A stretch of DNA of 41,718 nt from a candidate division KSB1 bacterium. GTDB lineage: Bacteria; Zhuqueibacterota; Zhuqueibacteria; Zhuqueibacterales; Zhuqueibacteraceae. The notes under the pieces are model-generated. The model was not told the DNA's origin and did not search any database. It saw only the letters and a list, made by a program, of their open reading frames with translations. Numbering within the stretch: position 1 is the stretch's first letter; the number at the start of each line of letters is the position of its first letter. Both the position numbers and the translations under genes were made by a program. The stretch covers positions 1-41,718 of the forward strand of contig JAPDQB010000054.1 of NCBI GenBank assembly GCA_034506175.1, in the 5' to 3' direction. Positions 7,974 through 16,102 of the stretch are shown in pieces.

Positions 7974-8417
7974 ATGAATGCGCTGAAGCTGAGTTTGATC
8001 GTGATTTTTTGTTGGGCCATCGTTGCCTTTGGCCAAACCCCTTCTACGGAAGCTCGTCTCATCCGTCTGGAAGAAGGGCAAAAATCTCTTGATAAACGTT
8101 TCGACGATCTTAATGCACGTCTCGGTGACTTGCGTTCCGAGATGAATACCCGCTTCACCGAGCTCCGAGAGGATGTGAACAAACGTTTTGACACGATGGA
8201 GTTTTGGTTTCAATTGGTCATGGGCGCTCTTGTTGTGATTATTGGCGCCATTGCCAGCCAATGGGTTTTCTTATGGCGACGCGTCGTTCATGTTGAAACC
8301 GTCGTTGAAGGGCACCTCAAGGAAACGGAAAAGGATTTGATATTGGGGTATTATCGCAAAGAACTTGAGGAGCTGAAACAAGAAGTGAGCAAATTGAAAG
8401 CAAAGGTGGCGGCTTAG
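7974..8417 (+). CDS. Small exported or membrane coiled-coil protein, unknown function
   Basis: A 147-residue protein that I do not recognise. Residues 1-20 are a signal peptide (IFCWAIVAFGQ then a likely cleavage). Residues 25-70 form a regular heptad coiled coil with repeated RF/RL...L segments (RLEEGQKSLDKRFDDLNARL). A single membrane helix is at about 78-100, and a second, highly charged helical tail ends in LKQEVSKLKAKV. The ATG is preferred over an in-frame TTG two codons upstream because of an AGGAA motif six bases before it. Signal, coiled coil and membrane helix together suggest an oligomeric envelope protein. Confidence 0.7.
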   Translation: MNALKLSLIVIFCWAIVAFGQTPSTEARLIRLEEGQKSLDKRFDDLNARLGDLRSEMNTRFTELREDVNKRFDTMEFWFQLVMGALVVIIGAIASQWVFLWRRVVHVETVVEGHLKETEKDLILGYYRKELEELKQEVSKLKAKVAA

Positions 8418-8468
8418 GCCATTGCGCCGAAAAAGTTGGAAAAAAGAAAACTTGAGGATTAAGAAACC

Positions 8469-8867
8469 ATGACGGACAACTTGCGTGTTCCCCGACGGCT
8501 TGAAGGTGAGCAGGAAGTCAATTTAAATACGAGTTTGGAAAAATCACGAAACAACGGCATAAACTCCCTCGATCACGTTTCGCTCGAAGCGGTGATCAAT
8601 GTTTTAATCCAGCGCCGAATTTGCACCGAGGCGGAACTGCTGGCGGAAGAAAACCGGCTGCGAAACTTGGGCGCTCCGGCGGCGGAGGAACGCGTGGAAT
8701 CGGTTCGCTTCACGCCGGTGCAAACTTACAGCCACCGCTATCAGTATGAACCGCGCGACAGCAACTCTTTGCGACGCTGGGCGGCGAAACGGCGCTGGTC
8801 AAGACGATTGGGCACAATACTTTTTGGATGGAAGTGGCACCGGAAAAAAAGAGCTCAAAACATTTAG
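8469..8867 (+). CDS. Hypothetical protein with basic C-terminus
   Basis: A 132-residue protein without a recognised family. The middle (SLEAVINVLIQRRICTEAELLAEENRL, quoted in part) looks like a short helical domain of the kind found in small adaptor proteins. The C-terminal 35 residues are very rich in Arg, Lys and Trp (RRWAAKRRWSRRLG...). There is no signal or membrane helix. The last 40 bp overlap the start of the TPM-domain gene in another frame, so the genes are probably co-translated. The overlap, the ATG and the absence of better frames support a real gene. Confidence 0.55.
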   Translation: MTDNLRVPRRLEGEQEVNLNTSLEKSRNNGINSLDHVSLEAVINVLIQRRICTEAELLAEENRLRNLGAPAAEERVESVRFTPVQTYSHRYQYEPRDSNSLRRWAAKRRWSRRLGTILFGWKWHRKKRAQNI

Positions 8868-9616
8868 CGCGCCGGCTGTTGCTCGTTCTGTGGCTGGTTC
8901 AGGAAACGGCGTTTTCCCAGAATTTTCCGGAGCCGCGCGGATACGTCAATGATTTTGCCAGCGTCATCGCACCGAACGTTGCGGCGCAGATCGAGGCGCT
9001 GTGCCAGGAACTGCAGCAAAAAGCCGGCGCCGAGCTGGCGGTCGCCACGTTTTCTTCCATCGGCGACGAAGATCCCGACGACTACGCCAATCGCCTTTTT
9101 GCGAAGTGGGGAATCGGCCAAAAGGGGAAGGACAACGGCGTTTTGCTCTTTTTGGCGTTGGGCGAGCGCAAAAAAGTGCGCATCGAAACCGGCTACGGCA
9201 TTGAAGGGATTTTGCCGGACATCACTGCCGGCCGCATTCTGGACAATTACGTCATTCCGAAATTTCGCCAGGGTGATTACAGCGCCGGCTTGCTCGACGG
9301 CGCCAGAGCCATTGCCGGTGTGATTGCGGCGGATGCCGGCGTGGAGATCACCGGCGCGGTGCGGCCAACCTGGCGGCGGCAGCGCGCCGACCGTGAACTT
9401 TCTCCGCTGGCGATCATCATCCTGCTGGTGATCCTCATTGCGCTCGGACGTTCCGGCTTGCTGGGGCCGCTGTTGTTATCAGGCATGTTCGGCGGTGGTC
9501 GCGGGCGATACCGTGATTGGGGAGGCGGCGGGGGTTTCGGCGGAGGTTTCGGCGGCGGTTTCGGAGGATTTGGCGGCGGTGGCAGCGGCGGCGGCGGCGC
9601 GAGCCGGAGTTGGTGA
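8828..9616 (+). CDS. TPM-domain membrane protein (YgcG type)
   Basis: A 262-residue protein with a signal peptide (about 14-31) and an extracytoplasmic TPM domain (about 38-180; VNDFASVIAPNVAAQIEAL and KDNGVLLFLALGERKKVRIE are typical). One membrane helix (about 195-215) and a glycine-rich tail of GGGFGGGFGG type ending in ASRSW follow. TPM proteins are envelope proteins linked to photosystem repair in plants and to LemA in bacteria; a LemA gene lies about 800 bp downstream, which fits that pairing. The start overlaps the upstream hypothetical gene by 40 bp. The Gly-rich tail is repetitive in DNA and prone to length change. Confidence 0.9.
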   Translation: MEVAPEKKSSKHLARRLLLVLWLVQETAFSQNFPEPRGYVNDFASVIAPNVAAQIEALCQELQQKAGAELAVATFSSIGDEDPDDYANRLFAKWGIGQKGKDNGVLLFLALGERKKVRIETGYGIEGILPDITAGRILDNYVIPKFRQGDYSAGLLDGARAIAGVIAADAGVEITGAVRPTWRRQRADRELSPLAIIILLVILIALGRSGLLGPLLLSGMFGGGRGRYRDWGGGGGFGGGFGGGFGGFGGGGSGGGGASRSW

Positions 9617-9649
9617 ATTCAAGCAGTTTTAATCAGTGAATCGAATTTC

Positions 9650-10375
9650 ATGAAAAAAAATCTACACTCTCCGGAAAACATTTTCAAAGAATACGTCACC
9701 GATTGGCAAACCGCCTTTGGCCGCGAGGTGGAGGCGATTCTGCTGTACGGCAGCGCCGCGGCCGGAGAATATATCGCCGGAAAATCCGACATCAACTTTC
9801 TGGTGATGCTTACGCCGGCCGGCATGGCCAAACTGCGCGAAGCCGTGGCCATCACCATGAAGTGGCGGCCGCGCCGCGTGCAGGTGCCGCGCGTTCTCAC
9901 CCGCGAGTACCTTCAGGCCTCACTGGACAGTTTCCCCATCGAATTTCTCGATATGAAATTGCATCATCGCGTCGTGTTTGGCGTCGATCCGCTCGCCGAC
10001 CTGCAAATTTCGCCGCAAAATCTGCGCTTGCAATTGGAGCGTGAGCTGAAAGGCAATCTCTTGCATTTGCGTGAAGGCTTGCTGGGCGCCGGACACGATC
10101 GCGAAAGCTTGCGAGATTTGTTGTTGCGAACCATCCCGGCCTTCGCCGCGCTGTTTGAGGCGTTTTTGTTTTTGAAAAATGAACCGATTCCCCCAACCCG
10201 CCAGGAAATTTTTCAAAGAACCGCCGCCCTCGCCAATTTGGACGGTGGCTTTATCACCAATCTTTTTCATTTGCAGAAGACAAGCCAGCGTCTGTACCGT
10301 GAAGAGCTGTGGAAACTCATGGAAGATTATATCGCCCAAATTGAAAAATTGACCATGTACATCGACCGCATGTGA
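9650..10375 (+). CDS. Nucleotidyltransferase-fold protein with altered metal motif
   Basis: A 241-residue protein with an N-terminal polymerase-beta-like nucleotidyltransferase fold. The glycine motif is LLYGSAAAGEY and the acidic motif is KSDINFLVML. In active family members the acidic motif is D-h-D/E; here the second acid is Asn. The rest is helical, as in the substrate-binding half of aminoglycoside nucleotidyltransferases. The Asn may mean loss of catalysis or a subfamily habit; I cannot tell from one sequence. It lies between TPM and LemA genes, all on one strand with short gaps, which suggests a shared envelope-related operon rather than antibiotic resistance. Confidence 0.7.
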   Translation: MKKNLHSPENIFKEYVTDWQTAFGREVEAILLYGSAAAGEYIAGKSDINFLVMLTPAGMAKLREAVAITMKWRPRRVQVPRVLTREYLQASLDSFPIEFLDMKLHHRVVFGVDPLADLQISPQNLRLQLERELKGNLLHLREGLLGAGHDRESLRDLLLRTIPAFAALFEAFLFLKNEPIPPTRQEIFQRTAALANLDGGFITNLFHLQKTSQRLYREELWKLMEDYIAQIEKLTMYIDRM

Positions 10376-10409
10376 ATTTTAATTTAACCTGTAGAAGGAG
10401 GCTTGGAAA

Positions 10410-11018
10410 ATGAGCAAGGGCATGAAAATTCTCGCCGTTGTTGCTGTTGTCGCCGTGATACTTGGTTGGAAAGGCTGCTCGAGTTACAACAACCTGGTCG
10501 GCCTTGACGAAAGCGTGAATAGCGCCTGGGCGCAAGTTCAAAACCAATATCAACGGCGCGCCGATTTGATTCCGAATCTCGTCGAGACCGTGAAAGGCGC
10601 GGCCAATTTCGAGCGGGAAACGTTGGAGGCGGTCATTCAAGCCCGCGCCAGCGCGACGCGCCCGGAGATCAATGCCGGCGATCTGTTGAACAACCCGCAG
10701 GCGTTTCAACAATTTCAGCAGGCGCAGGACAACCTCGGCGCGGCGTTGGGCCGGCTGCTCGTCGTCGTTGAAAGGTATCCCGAATTGAAAGCAAATCAAA
10801 ATTACCGCGATCTGCAAACGCAACTGGAAGGCACGGAAAATCGCATCAGCGTCGAGCGCAAGCGTTTCAACGAAGTCGTGCAAAATTACAACAGCACCCG
10901 GCGTGTCTTCCCCACAAATATTTTTGCCGGCATGTTCGGCTTTCAGCAGCGGCCTTATTTCGAGGCGACAACTCAAGCCCAGGAAGCGCCCAAAGTTGAT
11001 TTTGGCGGGAATAAATAA
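10410..11018 (+). CDS. lemA: LemA family protein
   Basis: A 202-residue LemA protein: one N-terminal membrane helix (about 5-22) followed by the four-helix-bundle LemA domain. The diagnostic block SYNNLVGLDESVNSAWAQV is at about 25-45, followed by QYQRRADLIPNLVETVKG, and the domain ends at RRVFPTNIFAGMFGF. A GGAGG Shine-Dalgarno precedes the ATG by ten bases. LemA proteins are inner-membrane proteins of unclear biochemical role that often occur with TPM proteins, as here. The gene is separated by 34 bp from the nucleotidyltransferase-like gene and by 25 bp from cstA. Confidence 0.95.
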   Translation: MSKGMKILAVVAVVAVILGWKGCSSYNNLVGLDESVNSAWAQVQNQYQRRADLIPNLVETVKGAANFERETLEAVIQARASATRPEINAGDLLNNPQAFQQFQQAQDNLGAALGRLLVVVERYPELKANQNYRDLQTQLEGTENRISVERKRFNEVVQNYNSTRRVFPTNIFAGMFGFQQRPYFEATTQAQEAPKVDFGGNK

Positions 11019-11043
11019 ACGCTAACCTTCACAGAGATTTCGT

Positions 11044-12732
11044 ATGAGCGCACTCGTTCTGGTTGTGATCACGATGGTGACGTTGGTCTTTGCTTACAAG
11101 ACTTACGGCTCGTTCATCGCCCGGCGCCTCGGCATGGATGATTCGCGCAAAACCCCGGCGCACACGATGTACGACGGCGTCGATTACGTGCCGGCCAAAG
11201 CGCCCGTGCTGCTCGGTCACCATTTCGCTTCCATTGCCGGCGCCGGCCCGATCGTCGGCCCCATTTTCGCCGCGGTTTTCGGCTGGGTGCCGGTTTATTT
11301 TTGGCTGCTGATCGGCGGCGTTTTTATCGGCTCCGTGCATGATCTCTCCAGCATTATGGCTTCGATTCGCCATCGCAGCAAATCCATCGGCGAAATTATC
11401 GAGGATCATATCGGGCTGAACGGCAAGCGGCTGTTTTTGATTTTTTCCTGGTCGGCGATGCTACTGGTCATCGCCGTGTTCACGCGGATCATCGCCAACA
11501 CCTTCATCACCGTGCCAGCAACAGCCACCGCCTCGCTGCTATTCATTCCGCTCGCCGTTGTTTTTGGGTTCGCCATCTATCGCCGCAACCTTCCACTGGG
11601 GCCAACATCGTTTATCGGCGTGCTCTTGCTGTTCGGTTGCATCTATGCCGGCTTGAAATTCCCGCTCACCCTGTCGTTCAATACGTGGGTGCTCATTCTC
11701 ATGGTTTACGTCTGGGTAGCCTCAGTGACGCCAGTGTGGATTCTCTTGCAACCGCGCGATTATCTCAACTCTTTCCTGCTCTACGCGCTGGTCGCCGGCG
11801 GAGTGATGGGGATTTTCTTTGCCAATCCCCCGATCAACCTCGCGCCATTGACGAGCCTCAAAACCAGCATCGGCTGGATGTTTCCGGTATTGTTCGTCAC
11901 CGTCGCGTGCGGCGCGATCTCGGGCTTTCATTCGCTGGTCGCTTCGGGAACGACCGCCAAGCAATTGAACAAAGAAAGTGATGCCAAAATCGTCGGTTAT
12001 GGCGGCATGCTCATCGAAGTGTTGCTCGCGGTTATTGCGCTGATGGCGGCGGCGACGCTCTCCACCGAGCGGTTTCAAGAGATGTGGAGCAAGGGCCTTT
12101 ACGTGCCCATTTTTTCCGAAGGCGTGGGCAGTTTCATTGCCAAAATTCCTTTGCTCAACATCCCTCACAACGTCGCTGTCACTTTTTCAGCTTTGGCGGT
12201 TTCGGCGTTTGCGCTCACCACTTTGGACACCTGCACCCGTCTGGCGCGTTTTTCTTTTCAAGAATTTTTCGAAATTGCCAAAGGCCGTGAGAAAAGCAGG
12301 CTGTCTGCCAACCGCTTTATCGGCACCACGGTGACCGTGGGCTTTAGCTTGCTCTTCCTGCTCAGCGGCAAGTCCGATGCGATTTGGCCGGTTTTTGGCT
12401 CCGCCAATCAAATGCTCGCGGCACTGGCACTTTTGGCGGTTTCGGTTTGGTTGGCAAAATTGAAGCGCGGCAACCTGTACACCCGCCTCCCCATGTTCTT
12501 CATGTTCGCCGTCACGCTCACGGCGCTCAGCACACTGGTTTATCAGAATGTCGGTAAACAAAATTACTTGCTGTCGGTGATAGCCTCATTGTTGTTCGTG
12601 GTGGCGATCCTTCTGGCGGTTTTGGCCGCGCGGAGCTTGACCCATCCGTCTTCGGCGCTGGCGATAACCAGCGAAGGTATGCAGGTGATGGCCGGCGAAG
12701 TTGAAGAAGGGCGAGAAGACGGGAAACGATGA
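11044..12732 (+). CDS. cstA: Carbon starvation protein A (CstA) peptide/pyruvate transporter
   Basis: A 562-residue polytopic membrane protein of the CstA family, which imports peptides or pyruvate. Typical features are the N-terminal YKTYGSFIARRLGMDD, TPAHTMYDGVDYVPA, LLGHHFASIAGAGPIVGPIF near 57-76 and SVHDLSSIMASIRHRSKSIG. It has about 16 hydrophobic helices and lies between the short and long family forms. The acidic cytoplasmic tail ends in GEVEEGREDGKR. It overlaps the next small gene by four bases (ATGA), the position occupied in enterobacteria by the small KGD/YbdD-type partner, although the partner here is a different protein. Confidence 0.95.
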   Translation: MSALVLVVITMVTLVFAYKTYGSFIARRLGMDDSRKTPAHTMYDGVDYVPAKAPVLLGHHFASIAGAGPIVGPIFAAVFGWVPVYFWLLIGGVFIGSVHDLSSIMASIRHRSKSIGEIIEDHIGLNGKRLFLIFSWSAMLLVIAVFTRIIANTFITVPATATASLLFIPLAVVFGFAIYRRNLPLGPTSFIGVLLLFGCIYAGLKFPLTLSFNTWVLILMVYVWVASVTPVWILLQPRDYLNSFLLYALVAGGVMGIFFANPPINLAPLTSLKTSIGWMFPVLFVTVACGAISGFHSLVASGTTAKQLNKESDAKIVGYGGMLIEVLLAVIALMAAATLSTERFQEMWSKGLYVPIFSEGVGSFIAKIPLLNIPHNVAVTFSALAVSAFALTTLDTCTRLARFSFQEFFEIAKGREKSRLSANRFIGTTVTVGFSLLFLLSGKSDAIWPVFGSANQMLAALALLAVSVWLAKLKRGNLYTRLPMFFMFAVTLTALSTLVYQNVGKQNYLLSVIASLLFVVAILLAVLAARSLTHPSSALAITSEGMQVMAGEVEEGREDGKR

Positions 12733-13178
12733 CCATGCGAAAGCCGAGTGTTATTCTCATTCGCGAGACTGAGGAGCAGATCGCCGGCAGCGGCTGCTGC
12801 GGCAAATTCGAAGGTGATTTCGCGCGTTGCGGCGGCGAATGGGTTTTCCCCGAACGCCGGCAGATTAAGGAAGGCATGGGCGCGGTGGCAAGATATTTAA
12901 AGGATGCATTTGGCGACGACATCGAGCTGACGGTTGTTGATCCGCGCAACCAGCTTTACCTGCTTCCAAAAATCGCCCATGACGTGTGGCATTTTCGCCC
13001 CTCGTTTGCGGTGTCGTTCCGAAGTTTAACCCTGGCCTTCGCCTTTCCCGCCGTGCTCATTAATGGCGCGGTGAAATTTTCGCGCCGGATTCCATCATGC
13101 GAGGCCGTTGCTCTGGCCGTTGTCGAGGCCTTTCCCATCCGGTTTGATGCTGCAGCCGTTTCTGAAGCTCATTCGTAG
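12729..13178 (+). CDS. Conserved small protein coupled to CstA
   Basis: A 149-residue protein with no named family that I can give. The N-terminal half has a vicinal Cys pair (SGCCGKFEGDF, C23 and C24) and a third Cys (C34). It then has FPERR, a helical segment, and DIELTVVDPRNQLYLLPK, which looks like the beta-alpha-beta of a thioredoxin-like fold. The second half is more hydrophobic and less clearly structured. Its ATG overlaps the cstA stop, so it is translationally coupled and probably works with the transporter. A redox or regulatory partner is a guess from the Cys pair and coupling only. Confidence 0.7.
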   Translation: MTMRKPSVILIRETEEQIAGSGCCGKFEGDFARCGGEWVFPERRQIKEGMGAVARYLKDAFGDDIELTVVDPRNQLYLLPKIAHDVWHFRPSFAVSFRSLTLAFAFPAVLINGAVKFSRRIPSCEAVALAVVEAFPIRFDAAAVSEAHS

Positions 13179-13244
13179 CTCCCGTTCCCATTGGGTAAAA
13201 TCTCGTTCAAAAACAGCGCGAACTTCTTACTGAAGCTGTCTCTC

Positions 13245-14852
13245 ATGCCTTCAGAACCTCATCCTTCACACCATGCCGATTCCGGTTACGATGCGGCGGG
13301 GCTGGAATTTTCATTGCGGCGCAAAATCGGCTTGCTGCTCGGCGTGCCGTTTTTTCTTTTTTTATTATGGCCGGCCTTGACCCCCGGCTTGAGCGACGCC
13401 GGGCGTCGCTTGCTCGCCACCAGCGGCCTGATGGCCTTCTGGTGGATCACCGAAGCGATTCCGATTCCGGCGACGGCGCTGTTGCCGATGTGTCTGTATC
13501 CGCTGCTCAGCATTATGCCGATGGCCGAGGTCACGCGCAATTACGGGGACGAGAATATCTTTCTTTTTCTCGGCGGCTTTTTGATTGCGATCGCCATGCA
13601 GAAATGGCACTTGCACCGGCGCTTGGCGCTGCACATCGTTCGCCTGATCGGCGCCGCCCCTCGCCGGCTCGTGCTCGGCTTCATGTGCGCCACCGCTTTT
13701 CTTTCCATGTGGATTTCAAACACGGCGACGACCATGATGATGTACCCGATCGCGCTGGCGGTGATTTTGCAATTAACGACAAATAACAACCAGCAATCAG
13801 TAACCCCGACAGGCGCAGCCAGCGACCAGCATCCAGCAACCAGAGATTTTCGCACCTGTTTGATGCTCGCCATCGCCTACGCCGCAAGCATCGGCGGCCT
13901 CGGCACACTCATCGGCACGCCGCCCAACATTATTTTTGCCGGCAGCGTGCAGAAACTTTTTCCGCAAGCGCCGCCGGTTGATTTTCTGCGCTGGCTGGCC
14001 TTCGGTCTGCCGCTGATTTTGGTTTTCATTCCAATCACGTGGTTTTTATTAACGCGCTTGCTTTTTCCCATAGCAAAAGATTTATTCTCCGGCGGCCAGG
14101 ATTTGATCGAGGCCGAAATCAAAAAGCTCGGCCGCATGTCCGCCGGCGAGCGCCGCGTGCTGGTCATTTTTTTAGCGACGGCGCTGGCCTGGATTTTTCG
14201 CGTGGATTTGGAATTGGGTTTCGTCACCATCCCCGGTTGGGCCAGCCGGCTCGGCCTCGCCGATAAAATTTCCGACGCTACCGTGGCCATGATCGCCGGC
14301 ACCGCGCTGTTTTTTATTCCCGTCCGCTTCCGCCACGGAGAATTTTTGTTGGATTGGGCCACGGCGGTGAAAATTCCATGGGGCATCCTTTTGCTCTTCG
14401 GCGGTGGCATCGCGATGTCCGCCGGTTTCAAATCCACCGGACTCTCGGTTTGGTTGGGCGAGCGCCTGGCTGGATTCGGAGAGTGGCCGCCTTTGGCGAT
14501 GATTTTGACGGTGACGGCTTTGGTGATTTTTCTCACCGAGGTCACCTCCAACACCGCGACGGCCACGATTTTCATGCCGATTATGGCGGCGACAGCGCAG
14601 GCCTTGCACTTTCACCCCTTTCTGTTGATGATTCCGGCGGCGGTCGCAGCCTCATGCGCCTTTATGCTGCCGGTGGCGACGCCGCCCAACGCCATTGTCT
14701 TTGCCTCCGGCTACGTTACCGTACCGCAAATGGCGCGCGCTGGCTTTTGCTTGAATCTGATTGCTGTTGCTTTGATCACAACGATGGCGTACCTGCTTGT
14801 CGCGCCAGTTTTTCGAATCGATTTTTTCTCCTTGCCAGCTTGGCTGCGCTAA
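13245..14852 (+). CDS. DASS-family (SLC13) sodium/anion symporter
   Basis: A 535-residue inner-membrane carrier of the divalent anion:sodium symporter family, which imports di- or tricarboxylates or sulfate with sodium. Both SNT-type sodium-site motifs are present: MWISNTATTMMMYPIAL near 160 and EVTSNTATATIFMPIMAA near 438, plus the IGGLGTLIGTPPNIIFAG loop near 218. A short, polar, Asn/Gln-rich insertion separates two helices near residues 182-203. The ATG giving MPSEPHPSHH is chosen; an in-frame TTG 54 bases upstream would add an unlikely leader. No regulator is adjacent. The substrate cannot be decided from sequence. Confidence 0.9.
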   Translation: MPSEPHPSHHADSGYDAAGLEFSLRRKIGLLLGVPFFLFLLWPALTPGLSDAGRRLLATSGLMAFWWITEAIPIPATALLPMCLYPLLSIMPMAEVTRNYGDENIFLFLGGFLIAIAMQKWHLHRRLALHIVRLIGAAPRRLVLGFMCATAFLSMWISNTATTMMMYPIALAVILQLTTNNNQQSVTPTGAASDQHPATRDFRTCLMLAIAYAASIGGLGTLIGTPPNIIFAGSVQKLFPQAPPVDFLRWLAFGLPLILVFIPITWFLLTRLLFPIAKDLFSGGQDLIEAEIKKLGRMSAGERRVLVIFLATALAWIFRVDLELGFVTIPGWASRLGLADKISDATVAMIAGTALFFIPVRFRHGEFLLDWATAVKIPWGILLLFGGGIAMSAGFKSTGLSVWLGERLAGFGEWPPLAMILTVTALVIFLTEVTSNTATATIFMPIMAATAQALHFHPFLLMIPAAVAASCAFMLPVATPPNAIVFASGYVTVPQMARAGFCLNLIAVALITTMAYLLVAPVFRIDFFSLPAWLR

Positions 14853-14878
14853 CTTATTCCGGGAATGCTGACTTTGGA

Positions 14879-14919
14879 TTTTAGAATTTGATCGACCCGA
14901 ATCGGGTTTTATTCTAAAA
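14879..14919. terminator. Two-tier palindromic hairpin after the DASS gene
   Basis: An outer perfect 9-bp pair (TTTTAGAAT at 14879 and ATTCTAAAA ending 14919) encloses an inner ACCCGA-A-TCGGGT hairpin. It lies 27 bp after the symporter stop. There is no clean U-run, so it is a possible two-way terminator or a structured intergenic element rather than a certain terminator. Confidence 0.45.
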
Positions 14920-14954
14920 TTAAATTTTGCAGAACAGCTAACCCACAATATACG

Positions 14955-15045
14955 CCTCGGTGAACCGCATCTTTTTTTGGGGTAGGTTTCGTATTTTTCC
15001 TCCATCGCCGCAAAGTAAACAACCAGGAGGAAAATCATGTCGAAC
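14955..15045 (+). repeat. IS66 left-end repeat, copy 1
   Basis: Nearly identical to 41599-41693: it begins CCTCGGTGAACCGCATC, continues through a T-run and G-run, then TTTCGTATTTTTCCTCCATCG and AACCAGGAGGAAAATCATGTCG. It ends in the first codons of tnpA. The AGGAGG and ATG are conserved in both copies, so it carries the translation start region of tnpA. The copies differ by a few substitutions and run-length changes. Confidence 0.85.
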
Positions 15046-15211
15046 CCAAACTCACTCACCGCTCGCACCACCGTTGCCGCGCCATGCGGCGGAAGCAGCG
15101 GCACTCGAATTGCCCCACGACCAGCTCGTGATGATGCTGGAAGGCATTGATCTGGCTTCGATTAAAAAACGGCGGCGCTATCTTCGTGCGTCGCAGCAAC
15201 AATCTTGCTAA
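15037..15211 (+). pseudogene. IS66 tnpA start joined to tnpB end
   Basis: ATG at 15037 behind a strong AGGAGG begins MSNPNSLTAR, matching the tnpA start in the second copy (MSSATPLTPR). The following sequence switches, in another frame, to LPHDQLVMMLEGIDLASIKK followed by RRRYLRA, the C-terminal signature of IS66 TnpB (Orf2). Most of tnpA and nearly all of tnpB have been deleted between. No functional product is expected. Confidence 0.7.
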
Positions 15212-15289
15212 TATGAGTTTTGGCGTCAAAATTCAATTTTGTTAAAAAAAGTTGTTGAATTTTTGTTGTTTTATGTTTATATTACTGTC

Positions 15290-16057
15290 ATGGAAGCGAC
15301 CGCGCCCCAACCCACCTATGACGAGTTGTTGGCCGAAGAGGCCGATTTGAAGGCCGAGCTGGCGCAACTGCGCCGCTTGATCTTCGGCCAGAAGCGCGAG
15401 CGCAGGGTCAAGATCAGTTGCGAATTGCTGAACCCGTTGTCTGAAGCGCTGCGCGACGAAATTTTGCGCCAGCCCTATCTGATGGCAGATGAAACGCCGA
15501 TGCGGGTGTTGAACTCCAGCCAGCCGGGCAAGTGCCATTTGGGATATCACTGGGTTTATTATGCGCCGCTGGTTAAGCTGGCTTATTTTGATTATCAGCC
15601 CAGCCGCCGCCGTGACGGTCCGCAGTCCCGCTGCAGCGGGATTGAAAAATTTTGCCGGGCATCTGCAAACCGACGGCTACGCAGCCTGCGAGGTGATTAC
15701 CCGCCGGCCGGAGGTGACGGCGTTGGGCTGCATGGCGCATGCGCGGCGTGAATTCGTCGAGGCAAGAGACAGCGACCCGGGCCGGGCTGGCTGGATGCTG
15801 TCGCAGATGCAGCAGCTTTATCAAATCGAGCGCCAAGCCCGCGAGGCGAACTTGTCGCACGACGAGCGCTATCGACTTCGGCAGACCTCCGCCCGCCCGA
15901 TTCTGATTGCGATCAAAGCCTGGCTGGATCAACAGGTGCGAGAAGTTTTGCCCAAGAGCGTCATGGGCAAAGCCATTCTCAAAGACGTGCTCAGCCGCAT
16001 CGCCGATTATCCACACCGGCGCGTCGCCGAGCTTTTGCCACAGAACTGGAAAACTCC
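15290..16057 (+). pseudogene. IS66 transposase (tnpC) remnant, frameshifted and internally deleted
   Basis: Starts MEATAPQPTYDELLAEEADL, including the leucine-zipper-like N-terminus and the LRRLIFGQKRER motif of IS66 transposases. It then jumps to the DDE domain with the first catalytic Asp in YLMADETPMRVL. Near 15600 the frame shifts by one and continues with AGHLQTDGYAACEV (second Asp), LGCMAHARREFVEA, and the C-terminal DVLSRIADYPHRRVAELLPQNW. The region holding the catalytic Glu is deleted between VMGKAI and KDVLSRI. It cannot encode an active transposase. Confidence 0.85.
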
Positions 16058-16102
16058 ATCAATTTCAACTAAATTTAAGACATTTTCAGTATCGAGCTTC
16101 CC

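Larger units (their letters stand above)
14955..16057 (+). mobile_element. Decayed IS66-family insertion sequence
   Basis: The stretch between the DASS gene and the aminotransferase gene holds the left end and broken tnpA, tnpB and tnpC remnants of an IS66-type element in the correct order. The first about 90 bp are repeated at 41599-41690, which fixes the left boundary at 14955. Intact IS66 elements are about 2.5 kb, so more than half is missing through several internal deletions. No right-end inverted copy of the left terminus is seen near 16057. The element stops just before the aminotransferase ATG, whose start codon overlaps the last in-frame stop. Confidence 0.8.

Noticed and set aside
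9500..9610. GGCGGCGGTTTCGG-type tandem repeats as a possible regulatory repeat or CRISPR
   Set aside because: They encode the Gly-rich tail common to TPM proteins. No direct repeats with unique spacers occur, and there is no CRISPR array anywhere in the window.
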